DNA from: Methanobacterium sp. UBA44
Lineage (GTDB): Archaea > Methanobacteriota > Methanobacteria > Methanobacteriales > Methanobacteriaceae
DNA length: 64,000 nt
Direction: 5' to 3'
Assembly (NCBI GenBank): GCA_002494885.1
Contig: DACV01000008.1
Coordinates: forward strand, 53,058 to 117,057
The notes under the pieces: generated by a model
Database searches by the model: none
Seen by the model: only the letters and a program-made list of their open reading frames with translations
What the model was told of the DNA's origin: nothing
Program-made: the position numbers and the translations under genes
Part shown: positions 43,234 through 53,791 of the stretch, in pieces
Layout: each line of letters opens with the position of its first letter
Numbering within the stretch: the first letter of the stretch is position 1

Positions 43234-44731
43234 TCATACTTGTGTTTTGAATTTCTTTTTATCCTTTTTACATAGTTTTTTTACAAGATTTCGACCTGTT
43301 AATGCTGCATTAGGTATTCCTATCATTGTAGTAGCCCACTGGCCAACCATGTAAAAATTTTGGAGTCCAGGAAGGGTTTTACTTATTCCCTTCATTATGG
43401 TCATCACTCCGCCATCTGGAACTGGCCATGGCTGCCATCCATGGAAATTAAGAGTATATCGCTCCACAGTAGCTGGTGTAGTGATATCGTGAACCTCCAC
43501 CTGCTCTTTTATACCTGGAAACCTCCTTTCTAATATTTTAAGGACTTTATTGTAAACTGCTTCTTTTTCAGATCGATATTTTTCCAGATCCTCTTCGCGC
43601 AGTCTCTTCCAGTAACCATAATTTCCTTTAGTAACTACTTTTATCACTGATTTTCCTTCTGGCGCAACTCCAGAATTGGAATCAAATAATTCAAGGTATA
43701 ATGAATATCTATCTTTTAATTCAAGCCTTACAGGTTCATCTAAAAGTAAAGAGACAGCATGAGGCTCATCAGATAAATCTCTGTTAAGTCCAAGGAAAAC
43801 CTGCAGTCCAAATTCCTGCTCTTCCCCATAAACTTGATAATATTTATCAATTGTTTCGCTGGTGTATTTTCCCTCCAACATTTCATAAATGGTTTCATGA
43901 CCATCTGCAGCGGATACGACAATAGCAGCTCGATGCTCGCTACCGTCTGCAAGAACAATCCCAACCGCTTTATTATCCTCTACTATGATTTTTTCGACTT
44001 TAGAACTCTGATTCAATTCACCACCCAGATTTGTGAATTTTTTTGCAATTCTACGGCTGAATTCAAAGGATCCACCTTTTGGCCAGCCCATATCTCCAAG
44101 ATTAAAACCAGATAAAAAAAAGCAGATGGGGAAACATAGGTATATTTGAAGTGCTCATATCGTACTGAACATGAGGAAATGCCCTTTTAAGGAATTCATT
44201 GTTAAATTTTTCTGCATAATTATTTAAAGTGATTTTACCCCATTTCATTGCTTTAGGCATGTGAGGAACAATTTTTAACTTGCTTAGAGTCCCACCCATG
44301 TCCATTGAAAAGAAATTAGCACTTGAAAGTGATTTTCCAGCTTTAACATATTCTTCAATGGTTTTAGAATCTTCTGGAGCTATTTCTTTCATGTGTCTCT
44401 CCAGCCGATCAAGGTCTGTGTAAATATTCAGCTCATTCCCCTTACTATCTTCAACTCTGGTGAATACCTCATGATCTATAATTTCTGTGCCTTCAAAGGC
44501 GCCAAGTTCATTCCAAACCTCTCTTAACTCCAAATTTCCTGTTCCTGCAAGGTTATGAATGCAATAATCAAATATGAAACCTTTACGGTGCCATGAGGTG
44601 CATAATCCACCAGGTTTACTGTGTTTTTCAAATATTGTGGTATCATAGCCGTTTATTCGAGCATAAATTCCTGTGGAGAGTCCTGCAATTCCCCCGCCAA
44701 TAATTATAATCTTTTTGGTCATAAAAATCAC
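43234..44731 (-). pseudogene. FAD-dependent oxidoreductase (phytoene desaturase-like) with one frameshift
   Basis: The N-terminal frame (44731 to about 44102) has the dinucleotide-binding start KKIIIIGGGIAGLSTGIYAR and the continuation FEKHSKPGGLCTSW, ending at a premature stop. The C-terminal frame (44091 to 43234) starts in GWPKGGSFEFSRRIAKKF and ends with the FAD-binding GQWATTMIGIPNAALTGR. The two join if one base is removed from an 8-A run at 44114-44121. Together they give a normal ~500-residue desaturase/NAD(P)-FAD oxidoreductase. It may be truly broken, phase-variable, or a sequencing error in the homopolymer. Confidence 0.8.
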
Positions 44732-44903
44732 TTTTTAAGTTAAAAGCTATTCCAGGAAGTTAATTATAATTTGTATTTGAAAATAAGTTTGCTTTTTTTA
44801 AATGAAGAGTTAAAAAAATAATAATTAAACCATAAATAGCCAGAAAAAATGCATTTATAAAAAAATTGAGTTTATATTTTAAAATTAGGTAAAATAGGGA
44901 AAT

Positions 44904-45119
44904 TTATAAAGGTATTTTCCCACTATCTCTCATTGAAGTTAATCTGCTGGTAATTATTGTTTTTGCTATTAGCAGATCATCATTTTTCTCATTACCTCTG
45001 GCAAGTTCTGCTTCAATCTGTTTAAGCAGTTCTTTTAACCCTTTAGGGCTGCATTTACCTGCCATTTTAAGTAGTTCTTTTGAATTAATTTTGTTTTTTG
45101 CGCTTCTTCTAAATATCAT
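44904..45119 (-). CDS. Small basic hypothetical protein (71 aa)
   Basis: A 71-residue, helical, basic protein starting MIFRRSAKNKINSKELLKMA. Conserved-looking core PKGLKELLKQIEAELARGN. No Cys pairs, no membrane span. Its frame has no weak points but the ribosome binding site is poor. Not recognised; possibly nucleic-acid binding from its charge. The 285 bases beyond it (to 45405) show nothing. Confidence 0.5.
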   Translation of the reverse strand: MIFRRSAKNKINSKELLKMAGKCSPKGLKELLKQIEAELARGNEKNDDLLIAKTIITSRLTSMRDSGKIPL

Positions 45120-45405
45120 GTTTTTTCATTCCAGTTTTTACTATTAAATTGAATTTAGGGTTATAGATCCAAACCAAATGTTATCTGTATAAAAAATCTC
45201 TGCTTAAATAGAGTTTTTATTTAAAAAGAAATATAAATCAGATTGAAGTGGTTAAAATCTAATTTAAAATTTATATTATTACAAACAGGACATTGGTTTT
45301 AATCTGATATAAAGTTTACGGATTTTAAGGATGTATTATTATTTCAAAAAATGAAGATAAAATAGGATTAGAAATCAAATTAAAAATAAAAAAAAGTTTA
45401 ATAAA

Positions 45406-47712
45406 TTAAAACCGTTTTCTATCCATTAATTCCTTCATCTTTCCAGGGTTCCAGCCGCCTGATGCGGATTTAGACCTTCCAACCTGTTGAACGTATCCAG
45501 TTATCCTGTCGTACCATTCAACTTCGGTTTGCTCGCCACATGCTGCACAGTTATCCTGCAATCCTTTCATCAATGTTTTACATCTGCCACAAAAGCTTAA
45601 TGCAGAGCTGTATGCCCAAAATCCAATATCTGATTTCCTTGCAATCTTATTGGTGAGGCTCATGAGGGAATCTGGGTCTGAATATGATTCTCCCATGAAT
45701 GCATGGAATATATGACCTCCAAGGGTCTTTGGATGGTATTTTTCTTCGATTTTAATCTTTTCTGGCAGTAATATATCTGCATTGACCGGTACGTGAGAGG
45801 AATTTGTGTAATATGCTGTTTTTTCATCACCATTGGCAATGATCTTATCCCTGTATTTTTCAAGGTCAAGCATTGCAAATCTGTATGCTGTGGATTCTGC
45901 AGGTGTTTGAAGAACTGTCCATCTTAAACCAGTTTCTTCCTTTAATTCGCTGATCCTATCATTTATGTATTGTATAACCTTTAATCCAAACTTATTGGCA
46001 TCTTTGTCTTCAATTCCTGCACCCATTGCATATAAGAGCATTTCATTTAGACCAACAAAACCAAAGGACATTGTAGTATTATCTATTCTGTAATACATTC
46101 CATCATCCACTTCCTGTGAAAGGAATGGGAGCAAATTATAGTCATTAAGGCATCTTAATGCCTGCTCTCTTCTAATCATTAAGACCTGCTCTCCAATGCC
46201 CATATATGAGTCAAGATATTCAAAAATATCAGATTCATCCCTGGAGTTATATGCAATTCTCGGAAGGTTCAATGTAATATATGCAAGATTTCCTGTCCTG
46301 AAACAATCCTGTTCCCAGTCCCCAGTCCAGTTATCACCTAAAGATGTTCTGCATCCCATATAGTTTGCCATGTTGCCTCTGTAATCTGGGAGCATGTTAA
46401 CAAAGTAAGGAGATCCATATTTGGCTGAAAGTTCATGAACAAGTCTTAAATCTTCTTCAAATTCGGACGTCAGTACTTCTTTTCTTAAAACGTAAGGAGT
46501 GTTTGGGAAGAGGTGCGGTTTACCATCCGAATCCCCTTCAAGGAGCGTTTCAGTAAATGCGCGTTGTAACATTCTTGTTTCTTCTTCAAAGTCCCCGTAT
46601 GTTCCTACTACCTGTCCGCGTGGTCCGTATGCAGGTTTATCTTTTAAAAATGAAGGTACTGTAAACTCTAAATTAATACTTGTAAATGGAACCTGTGAAC
46701 CTCTTGCAGCGTAAGCCATGTTCAGGTTATAGATTAACATCTGAACTGCCTGTTTTATCTTTTCATAAGGCAAACCAGCAGTAAATGGAGCTACAAATAC
46801 GTTCCAGAGGCTCATTGATTGCCCGCCGCTCATGTTCTGTTGAGATGCAAGCATTATTTCTCCAGTATGGTTCATCAATGTTTCAATATGATTTGGAGGT
46901 CCTGCTACAGATGTGTGGTCTCCTGTACCGTCAACTTTAAGGCCATTTTTTATAAATACTCTTAAATCGTGCTGTAAACAGTTTACGGGACGTCCTGCAA
47001 AGAATTCGAGATCATGGATATGTATGTCTCCACCCATGTGGGCATCTGCAAGATCATTGGGGAGGATGTGTAACAATGCGTACTGCTTGAGTGCCTCATC
47101 TGCAACATACTTGTGAACGGTCTCAGGATTATGAATCATATTTGCATTATCACGTGAGCCATTTTGAATGAGATTTGTAATGTTGAATACAGGTATACCA
47201 ACCCTTGTATATTCACGTCTTAAAGCTTCAAGACCGTGCTCAACAAGTTTGGTGTTTACGATTTCCCTGATCATAGGAGCTGTCAGGTATTCAACATCAA
47301 GTTTTTTAAGCTCTTTCCATGCATCATTTGCTATTTCTTCTGCAAGCTCCCTTGATGCATTAGTTTCTACAATAAGAGTCTTTTCAATTTTACTTTTATC
47401 AAATGGTTCTATAGTATCTCTTGTGGTTCTTACCTTCAATGTATTGACTGCAAAATATTTGTCTGCAATCTTCTCATCGATTTTCTTAAGGCAATCGTAT
47501 ACCAGTACTTTTATTTCTGCTGTGGAAATGCCATCATAAGTAGCTGTAGCAACTGATGATGCAATCCTTTCAGCAGCCCAAAGTGGAGCTCCTACCATAA
47601 GACAAGATTTAACCAATTTTTCGGGACTGAATTTCTCATATATCCCGTTATTTTTTAATACACAGGTTTTGGCTCTTGTCGGGAGCTCAGCAATAACATG
47701 CATATCCCTCAT
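45406..47712 (-). CDS. nrdD: Anaerobic (class III) ribonucleoside-triphosphate reductase
   Basis: A 768-residue glycyl-radical enzyme that makes deoxyribonucleotides. An ATP-cone regulatory domain fills about 15-105. The large catalytic barrel follows, with substrate-site segments such as GRPVNCLQHDLR and the MGCRTSLGDNWTGDW block. A C-terminal zinc site (CGRCKTLM...CAACGEQ) precedes the radical site DRITGYVQQ, with Gly739 as the expected radical carrier. A GGAGG ribosome binding site precedes ATG. The activating enzyme NrdG is not in the window. Confidence 0.95.
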   Translation of the reverse strand: MRDMHVIAELPTRAKTCVLKNNGIYEKFSPEKLVKSCLMVGAPLWAAERIASSVATATYDGISTAEIKVLVYDCLKKIDEKIADKYFAVNTLKVRTTRDTIEPFDKSKIEKTLIVETNASRELAEEIANDAWKELKKLDVEYLTAPMIREIVNTKLVEHGLEALRREYTRVGIPVFNITNLIQNGSRDNANMIHNPETVHKYVADEALKQYALLHILPNDLADAHMGGDIHIHDLEFFAGRPVNCLQHDLRVFIKNGLKVDGTGDHTSVAGPPNHIETLMNHTGEIMLASQQNMSGGQSMSLWNVFVAPFTAGLPYEKIKQAVQMLIYNLNMAYAARGSQVPFTSINLEFTVPSFLKDKPAYGPRGQVVGTYGDFEEETRMLQRAFTETLLEGDSDGKPHLFPNTPYVLRKEVLTSEFEEDLRLVHELSAKYGSPYFVNMLPDYRGNMANYMGCRTSLGDNWTGDWEQDCFRTGNLAYITLNLPRIAYNSRDESDIFEYLDSYMGIGEQVLMIRREQALRCLNDYNLLPFLSQEVDDGMYYRIDNTTMSFGFVGLNEMLLYAMGAGIEDKDANKFGLKVIQYINDRISELKEETGLRWTVLQTPAESTAYRFAMLDLEKYRDKIIANGDEKTAYYTNSSHVPVNADILLPEKIKIEEKYHPKTLGGHIFHAFMGESYSDPDSLMSLTNKIARKSDIGFWAYSSALSFCGRCKTLMKGLQDNCAACGEQTEVEWYDRITGYVQQVGRSKSASGGWNPGKMKELMDRKRF

Positions 47713-47944
47713 TTACATATCCTCCAATACTAATATTATTTATTTTTTAAATAATAATAACTTTTTTATTGTTGTTATTAACTGAACATACCTTCTTGAT
47801 CAGATCCATTCAGTTTGTTTTATTTTTTAAGCATATAATTGTTTGTATATCAACGAACTATTTTGGCCCTTTAAAATGACATTATTCTGTTATTAGGTAT
47901 TCACTTTCCTCCAATATATATTTTGTATTTTTCCGTTTTTTGTT

Positions 47945-50900
47945 TTATAGAAACACATCCAGTGAGCTCTGTTTAGATTTATCACTTTCAAATAGAGAAT
48001 TTATTCCCGATTCAATAAGTTCAATTCTTTGAACAATATAATTGTCAACTGGGTATCTTTGAGCAAGTTCCTTTGAAATTTCAAGATACTTAACCACAGA
48101 ACCTTTGGAAATGCTGAGTATCAAATTTCCACCGCAAACACATTCTCCACTAAGTGGTATTCTCCTATATTTTTTATTGCACTTGGTACATCTAACTTTC
48201 TGTCTGGAAAATGCCCTCACATTTCCAGCCATGTCCGGCAGAAAATGAGATGTTAAAACACCCTCCACAACTCCTTTCTGGTCAACTGCCCTGATTTTCT
48301 CAGCCACTTTAACCTGTTCTTCCACTTTTTCCTTCATTGTAGGGAGCATTTTGTAAAGACACAGTTTTGGGCCGCTGTGAATGCTTGATGTATTATGAGA
48401 AAACATGATTCCCTGATACTGGCCTTCCGTCCCCAATCTTTTTTTCACATTATCAATAATAGGAAGTACATCGGACGGTTTAGCAAATTCAAGGGACTTT
48501 TCATAAAGTTCTAATGGAAGTGTAGGCATAGCATCTATATTGTGAGATTCATCATCTATTTCTTCTGGATCTATTCTTGATGAGAGAACCAGCGGTGCAT
48601 CCATTCTTCCTCCCCTTGAGCTTGGAATATATATCTTTGAGAAGTTAATCAAAGCATCCAGTAACAGCATTATAGAGTCCTCATCGCTGTCGCAGTTCCT
48701 TCTTTTAGCAGAATGGAAGTAGGGATGTGCATAGCACGCTGAAGCCTTAGTAAATCCAACAATTCTACCTAAAACTCCTGCAGATGTGTGCGGGGCAAGG
48801 CCAACCACCAGATGCCCTACAAGGTCTTCTTTTTGCTTAATATTGTAAAATTTCTCTTCATGATAAAAATTTTCAAGAAGGCCATCCACAAATTTTGAAA
48901 CCCTTATAAGATATTCTGCGCAGTTTTCAGATATAATTACATCCTGAATCTTAATTTCAATGATCTGATCATGATTTTCAATCTTTTCGCCGTGTATATC
49001 CTGTGTATAACCCATTTCAACCAGTTTTTCAGTACTCACACCTATTTCCTCAGGTATGAAGTGAGTAATAGGCAAATCAGTGGAGTCATGCCTTATAGTA
49101 GCATCTTTGAAGGTGAAAACGTCGTTTTTAGCCCTTAAAATTCCTTTTTCAAGGGGTTCAGGGAATTTTAGTTCGGATATCATCCCGATAACCCCTTTAA
49201 TCTCATCTAATTTTCTGACCCCCACATTTTCAAATGATTTTTTAAGTAAACCAGCGAGATTAACTTTTTTCTTTCCAGAACCTGTTGGTATCGCTCTTGC
49301 ACCGCATACAGGACATTTAGCTTGAAATGAACCTACACCACATTCAGTACATTTACATCTTGAAACATCGATGTAAATATCTCCTTTTTTAGCAGCATCA
49401 ATAATATTACGCCTGTTTCCTCCATTTGTGCCTATAGGAAATAAAACATGAGGCGCAGGCTTCATTTTTCGCTCTTTTGTCTTTTCAGGCCTTCCAACCC
49501 TGGCACCAATATACGTTGGCGCTTTTTCCATTATTTTCACCGGAGATACTTCATTTAGAGCATCTAAGGTAGAAAATTCCTTTGAAGCATCTAAGGGTTC
49601 TGAAAGTGTATTAATAAGTGCATGAGCATGATCTTTTTCAATCACGACTTTGTCATCCCGAACAAGGTGAGGAACACCCAGAACTTCCAAAACTCTTTTA
49701 GAAGGCCCTATATCTAATATTAAACCAGCCATGGCATCTGAATAATCGTAATTTTTATATATTCCTCTTCTAAGTTCGTTTAAATCAGTGATAGATACAT
49801 CGTGGTAGAAATAGGTATATTTAGGATGCAATGGAACATCATACTCCTTTGATAGATCAAAGGCATATTCAGAATCTATATCAATAAGTTCGTTTAAATC
49901 CAGAGTTTTTTGATTATTTATATATTCATCAGCATTTTCTATTTTTTTAACCCACCATTCCTCACACCAGGCAGATGGTAATAGAACATGGTTATTTCTT
50001 AAAAATTCCCCGAAAGCTACCAGTATATCCCCTAAAAACAGGATTTCAGTTACATCTTTTTTAATTTCCCTGGCCTGTGCAATAGATTCAACTTTAATTA
50101 CACTTCCATTCCTTAATTTAACAATAGGGCCTTCTATACTATCACATGGGACAACGCACATTCCCTTTCCTGGCCTTTCAATCTTCATTTGAGTTCCAAC
50201 TGCCAGAAATTCCACAATTTCCATGGTTAATGGGCTTATACCCATTGCAGCAAGACCAGAATTTCTTGATCTCCCATATCTAAGCCTAAATCCACCTTTT
50301 GTTTGAGGATATGCTAAAACAGGCCTTCCACCAATGATATCTCTCATATATTTGTCATCTACTTTAGGAACACCTTCTTCTTCATCATCTGAATTGGAGC
50401 TACCTTTTGAAAATCCACCTAGCCATTCCCATCCATCAATTTTCAATATATTAGCGTATTTTAAGACTTTTGGAGCCTTCTGTATAACTCCTTCAGCTAT
50501 AGCAAGTAAAGCCCCACCTCTAATGTTATTGGTTTCAACTCTCTCTAAATCACGGTGGGAAACTTCTATCTGGTCTGTGGGTTCCCCAGTTACTTCCACT
50601 GGGATGTTCTTTACTGCAAGCCTTACCTCATCTGGCGTTGGAGAATATTGAAGGTTTGTAACCTCTGATTCGTAGAGTTCCACTTCTTCAACGTATCTTT
50701 CAATCTCCCTTTCTGTGGGTTTGTAAACGTCAAGATCAATGGAAAGCCTTATGTAATCTCCAATCAGTACTGCCATTGCTGCTGCAGTCCCCCCAGCACT
50801 TCTTATTGGGCCTGCAAAGTAAATTGCAAAATACCATGTTTTATCGAAGTTCTGTTTTATTTTAACCCTGGCAATTCCTTCGAGAGGCGCTGCAACCACT

Positions 50901-51241
50901 CCTTCAGTTAAAATTGCCAGTGCTGTCCTTAGCGCCTGGTCTGCCTTCTTCTCCTTAACTTCAATGGGATCTTCAATGTCTTCCTGGTCACGTTTGATTA
51001 CAATTTCCCTTGCAATTTGAAATGCTACCTCTTCTCTGGAAAATTCGTCTTCTAATTTCTTAATTATATCTGCAATCCCTGGAGGTCCAACTAACCCTTC
51101 TACTCTTTCTGCTAAATCCTTAGCTAGAGGTACTTCAGGCTCTAATTCAACATCATAACCTTTAATCCTTGCATTCTTTGCCACAGCATAAACTTTCTGT
51201 GTTTCTTCTTCTAAAGTCTCGAAGTACCCCATTCTGTTCAC
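47945..51241 (-). CDS. polC: DNA polymerase D large subunit (DP2)
   Basis: The 1098-residue catalytic subunit of the archaeal replicative polymerase PolD. Length is normal, so no intein is present. The catalytic acidic block lies in KRRNCDSDEDSIMLLLDAL. Two zinc modules are visible (CKCTECGVGSFQAKCPVCG in the middle; CTKCNKKYRRIPLSGECVCG near the end), and the C-terminal tail DKSKQSSLDVFL resembles a PCNA-interacting peptide. It works with DP1, which is encoded elsewhere. Confidence 0.96.
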   Translation of the reverse strand: MNRMGYFETLEEETQKVYAVAKNARIKGYDVELEPEVPLAKDLAERVEGLVGPPGIADIIKKLEDEFSREEVAFQIAREIVIKRDQEDIEDPIEVKEKKADQALRTALAILTEGVVAAPLEGIARVKIKQNFDKTWYFAIYFAGPIRSAGGTAAAMAVLIGDYIRLSIDLDVYKPTEREIERYVEEVELYESEVTNLQYSPTPDEVRLAVKNIPVEVTGEPTDQIEVSHRDLERVETNNIRGGALLAIAEGVIQKAPKVLKYANILKIDGWEWLGGFSKGSSNSDDEEEGVPKVDDKYMRDIIGGRPVLAYPQTKGGFRLRYGRSRNSGLAAMGISPLTMEIVEFLAVGTQMKIERPGKGMCVVPCDSIEGPIVKLRNGSVIKVESIAQAREIKKDVTEILFLGDILVAFGEFLRNNHVLLPSAWCEEWWVKKIENADEYINNQKTLDLNELIDIDSEYAFDLSKEYDVPLHPKYTYFYHDVSITDLNELRRGIYKNYDYSDAMAGLILDIGPSKRVLEVLGVPHLVRDDKVVIEKDHAHALINTLSEPLDASKEFSTLDALNEVSPVKIMEKAPTYIGARVGRPEKTKERKMKPAPHVLFPIGTNGGNRRNIIDAAKKGDIYIDVSRCKCTECGVGSFQAKCPVCGARAIPTGSGKKKVNLAGLLKKSFENVGVRKLDEIKGVIGMISELKFPEPLEKGILRAKNDVFTFKDATIRHDSTDLPITHFIPEEIGVSTEKLVEMGYTQDIHGEKIENHDQIIEIKIQDVIISENCAEYLIRVSKFVDGLLENFYHEEKFYNIKQKEDLVGHLVVGLAPHTSAGVLGRIVGFTKASACYAHPYFHSAKRRNCDSDEDSIMLLLDALINFSKIYIPSSRGGRMDAPLVLSSRIDPEEIDDESHNIDAMPTLPLELYEKSLEFAKPSDVLPIIDNVKKRLGTEGQYQGIMFSHNTSSIHSGPKLCLYKMLPTMKEKVEEQVKVAEKIRAVDQKGVVEGVLTSHFLPDMAGNVRAFSRQKVRCTKCNKKYRRIPLSGECVCGGNLILSISKGSVVKYLEISKELAQRYPVDNYIVQRIELIESGINSLFESDKSKQSSLDVFL

Positions 51242-51630
51242 TTACCCTATAAAAAACTATTCTAAGTAAAAAAAATGTCCCCATCATATTGGGCTATATT
51301 TAAATGATATGGATCAGGTTCGTTAAACATTAAAAAGCAAAAATCCGATCCTATTCTTTAATATTGGCTAAATTAGATTATATAGTTTACTATAGCGCTT
51401 TCATAAATTCCTAAATTGTGTAAAAATTAATATTAGTAAGAATCAGAACAGGATATTAATATTGATTTAAATCATGATTAAGACTATATTTTATCCTTAA
51501 AATTAATATTTAGCAATTTTAATCCCATTATATCCATAAATGTATATATTAGCCTCATTATGTTCTGATAAACTATTTTAATCATTAACTACTAACCGCA
51601 ATTACTTATTTACTCCCCATAAATGAATAT
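51242..51630. other. AT-rich spacer upstream of polC, no gene seen
   Basis: Contains the expected promoter of polC on the minus strand (TATA-like TTTAAATGATA near 51300) and no open frame of note. It leads into the 27-bp tandem repeat and hairpin element D. Confidence 0.5.
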
Positions 51631-51684
51631 GCAAAAAGAGAATGAATTTTGAAATCTGCAAAAAGAGAATGAATTTTGAAATCT
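51631..51684. repeat. Tandem 27-bp direct repeat
   Basis: Two perfect head-to-tail copies of a 27-bp unit that begins GCAAAAAGAGAATGAATTTT; a third partial copy (GCAAAAAA) merges into the first hairpin of element D. There is no spacer between copies, so this is not a CRISPR. Confidence 0.9.
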
Positions 51685-51686
51685 GC

Positions 51687-51775
51687 AAAAAACTTTGTTT
51701 TTTACGGTTGCAAATTAATTTGCAAACTGTGCAAAATTTAATTTTCTTGGCTATCATAATTCGCGGAATTTATTG
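51687..51775. other. Hairpin-chain element D
   Basis: Four stems in series: AAAAAAC/GTTTTTT (51687-51703, 3-nt loop); the perfect palindrome TTGCAAATTAATTTGCAA (51708-51725); AAAAT/ATTTT near 51733-51745; and AATTC-GCG-GAATT (51758-51770). It lies upstream of the Sec61-beta gene and directly after the 27-bp tandem repeat. Confidence 0.6.
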
Positions 51776-51885
51776 AGCGATTAAAAAATATTAAATATAA
51801 CCTTTAAATGATCCTAAAACAATAATATATTAAATGTTAATATTTATAATTCATTTTCCATTTAACTGAATTAACGGTGATTTTT

Positions 51886-52044
51886 ATGGCAAAAAGAGAT
51901 AAAAAGGTACTTCCACCAAGTGGAGCCGGTCTTGTAAGATATTTTGAGGAAGAAACAAGAGGGCCGAGATTAAGCCCAGAACAAGTAGTAGTAATGACTG
52001 TAATTCTGGCAGTGGCCTGTATAGCGCTACGATTTACACAATAA
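51886..52044 (+). CDS. secG: Preprotein translocase subunit Sec61-beta (archaeal SecG)
   Basis: A 52-residue tail-anchored protein, the small third subunit of the SecYE translocon. The N-terminus PPSGAGLVRYFEEE is the family signature, and one membrane span closes the protein (VVVMTVILAVACIALRF). A GGTGAT ribosome binding site precedes ATG. purB follows 41 bp downstream on the same strand. Confidence 0.93.
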   Translation: MAKRDKKVLPPSGAGLVRYFEEETRGPRLSPEQVVVMTVILAVACIALRFTQ

Positions 52045-52085
52045 GTTTTATAGCGCTTAATGCTTATTTTAAAGGTGATCAGAAA

Positions 52086-53435
52086 ATGGCAATTCATCCT
52101 ATTGAGTTTAGATACGGTACTCCAGAAATGCGCAGCGTCTGGGAGGCAGAAAATAAACTTCAGAAAATGCTCGACGTCGAGGCAGCTCTTGCAAAAGCAG
52201 AAGCTGAACTTAACTTGATTCCAGAGGAAGCTGCAGAGGAGATAAATAAAAAAGCCAGCATTGAATATATTACCCTGGAAAGAGTGAATGAGATTGAAAG
52301 ACAAACCAATCATGACATTGCATCAATTGTTAAGGCTCTTGCAGAAGCTTGCAGTGAGGATGCTGGAGAATATGTTCATTTTGGAGCTACTTCCAACGAT
52401 ATAATTGATACATCCCAGTCATTACTTTTTAAAGAATCCATAGCAATTTTAAAAGAAAAGTTGATTACTTTAACCAAAACTCTGCTTGAACTTGCTGATG
52501 AGCATAAAGAAACAGTTAGCATAGGTAGAACTCACGGGCAGCATGCTCTTCCTATAACTTACGGTATGAAGTTTGCATTATGGGCTGATGAAGTCCACAG
52601 GCAAATTGAAAGACTTGATGCATGCAAAAACAGATTATGTGTGGGTATGATGACTGGTGCCGTAGGTACAATTGCCGCGCTCGGAGAAGAAGGGCTGGAT
52701 GTTCACAAGAAAGTGTCGGAAATACTTGGACTCCCACCTGTTTTAATCTCAAATCAAGTAGTGCAGAGGGATAATCATGCTGAATTCATCATGGATCTGG
52801 CAAATATAGCAAGTACCCTGGATAAAATCGGTTTAGAAATTAGAAACCTCCAAAGAACAGAAATAAAAGAAATTGGTGAAAAATTCGATCCTGAAAAGCA
52901 GGTCGGAAGCAGTACAATGCCCCATAAAATGAACCCTATAACTGCAGAGCGTATCTGTGGAATATCAAGGGTTATTCGTGCTTATGTGACTCCTGCACTT
53001 GAAAATAATCCGCTATGGCATGAAAGAGACCTCACCAATTCATCCTGTGAAAGGATAATTCTGCCGGAATCATGTATTCTTACAGATTATATCCTAAATC
53101 TCACCATTAAATTACTTAAAAATCTGACTTTCTATCCAGAAAACATTGAAAAGAACCTCAATGCCACTAATGGGCTTATAATGGCTGAAAGATTCATGGC
53201 TGAACTTACAAGACGAGGAATGGGAAGACAGACCGCCTATGCAATTGCCAGAAAATGCTCAATTGAAGCAAATAAGAAAAATACTGGTCTTGCGGATGTA
53301 GTTCTATTAGAAGATGAAATAAAACAGTATCTATCCCCAGAAGAAATCAAAGAAATAATGAATCCTCATACCTACATTGGATCATCTGTTTCTATAGTAA
53401 ATAACGTGCTGAAAGAATCTAAAAAATGGTTCTAA
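52086..53435 (+). CDS. purB: Adenylosuccinate lyase
   Basis: A 449-residue fumarase-fold lyase that acts twice in purine synthesis. The superfamily signature GSSTMPHKMNP is near residue 280, and the catalytic region RTHGQHALPITYG and the TSNDIIDTSQS loop are present. An AGGTGATCAGAAA ribosome binding region fits the ATG. Normal length and complete. Confidence 0.96.
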   Translation: MAIHPIEFRYGTPEMRSVWEAENKLQKMLDVEAALAKAEAELNLIPEEAAEEINKKASIEYITLERVNEIERQTNHDIASIVKALAEACSEDAGEYVHFGATSNDIIDTSQSLLFKESIAILKEKLITLTKTLLELADEHKETVSIGRTHGQHALPITYGMKFALWADEVHRQIERLDACKNRLCVGMMTGAVGTIAALGEEGLDVHKKVSEILGLPPVLISNQVVQRDNHAEFIMDLANIASTLDKIGLEIRNLQRTEIKEIGEKFDPEKQVGSSTMPHKMNPITAERICGISRVIRAYVTPALENNPLWHERDLTNSSCERIILPESCILTDYILNLTIKLLKNLTFYPENIEKNLNATNGLIMAERFMAELTRRGMGRQTAYAIARKCSIEANKKNTGLADVVLLEDEIKQYLSPEEIKEIMNPHTYIGSSVSIVNNVLKESKKWF

Positions 53436-53760
53436 CCTCTTTATTTTTAAGCCTTAATAAATCTCTTCCATATTTTTGCTGTTCATATAATCTCTAGAGT
53501 TAGAGTCTATATATGGTAGTAATTAGTACAGGATTTCAGATAACTGAATTTGTAAATTTTTGTAATAGAATGATAAATTGTATCCACAAAACGGGTGAAA
53601 TCAAGATATAACTTAAAATAAACCTAAAAATTTTCATTATAATGTTTAGTTATTTATATCTGTAATTATTTTTTATTTTAAATTGGTTTTAATTGTTTTA
53701 TTCATATAAAAAGACATATTTTAGATTTAAAGGAAAAATATATTAACAATAAGGCCCAAT
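53436..53760. other. Spacer, no gene seen
   Basis: AT-rich with scattered T runs after the purB stop. A TATA-like element near 53650-53660 may serve the membrane protein gene that follows. No frame or RNA structure was recognised. Confidence 0.45.
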
Positions 53761-53791
53761 AATAATACAGTAAGTTAAAGGAGGTGAAAAA

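Noticed and set aside
47945..51241. Intein in polC
   Set aside because: Length (1098 residues) and uninterrupted motif order show none.
51631..51684. Possible CRISPR array
   Set aside because: Only two copies without spacers; no cas genes are in the window.
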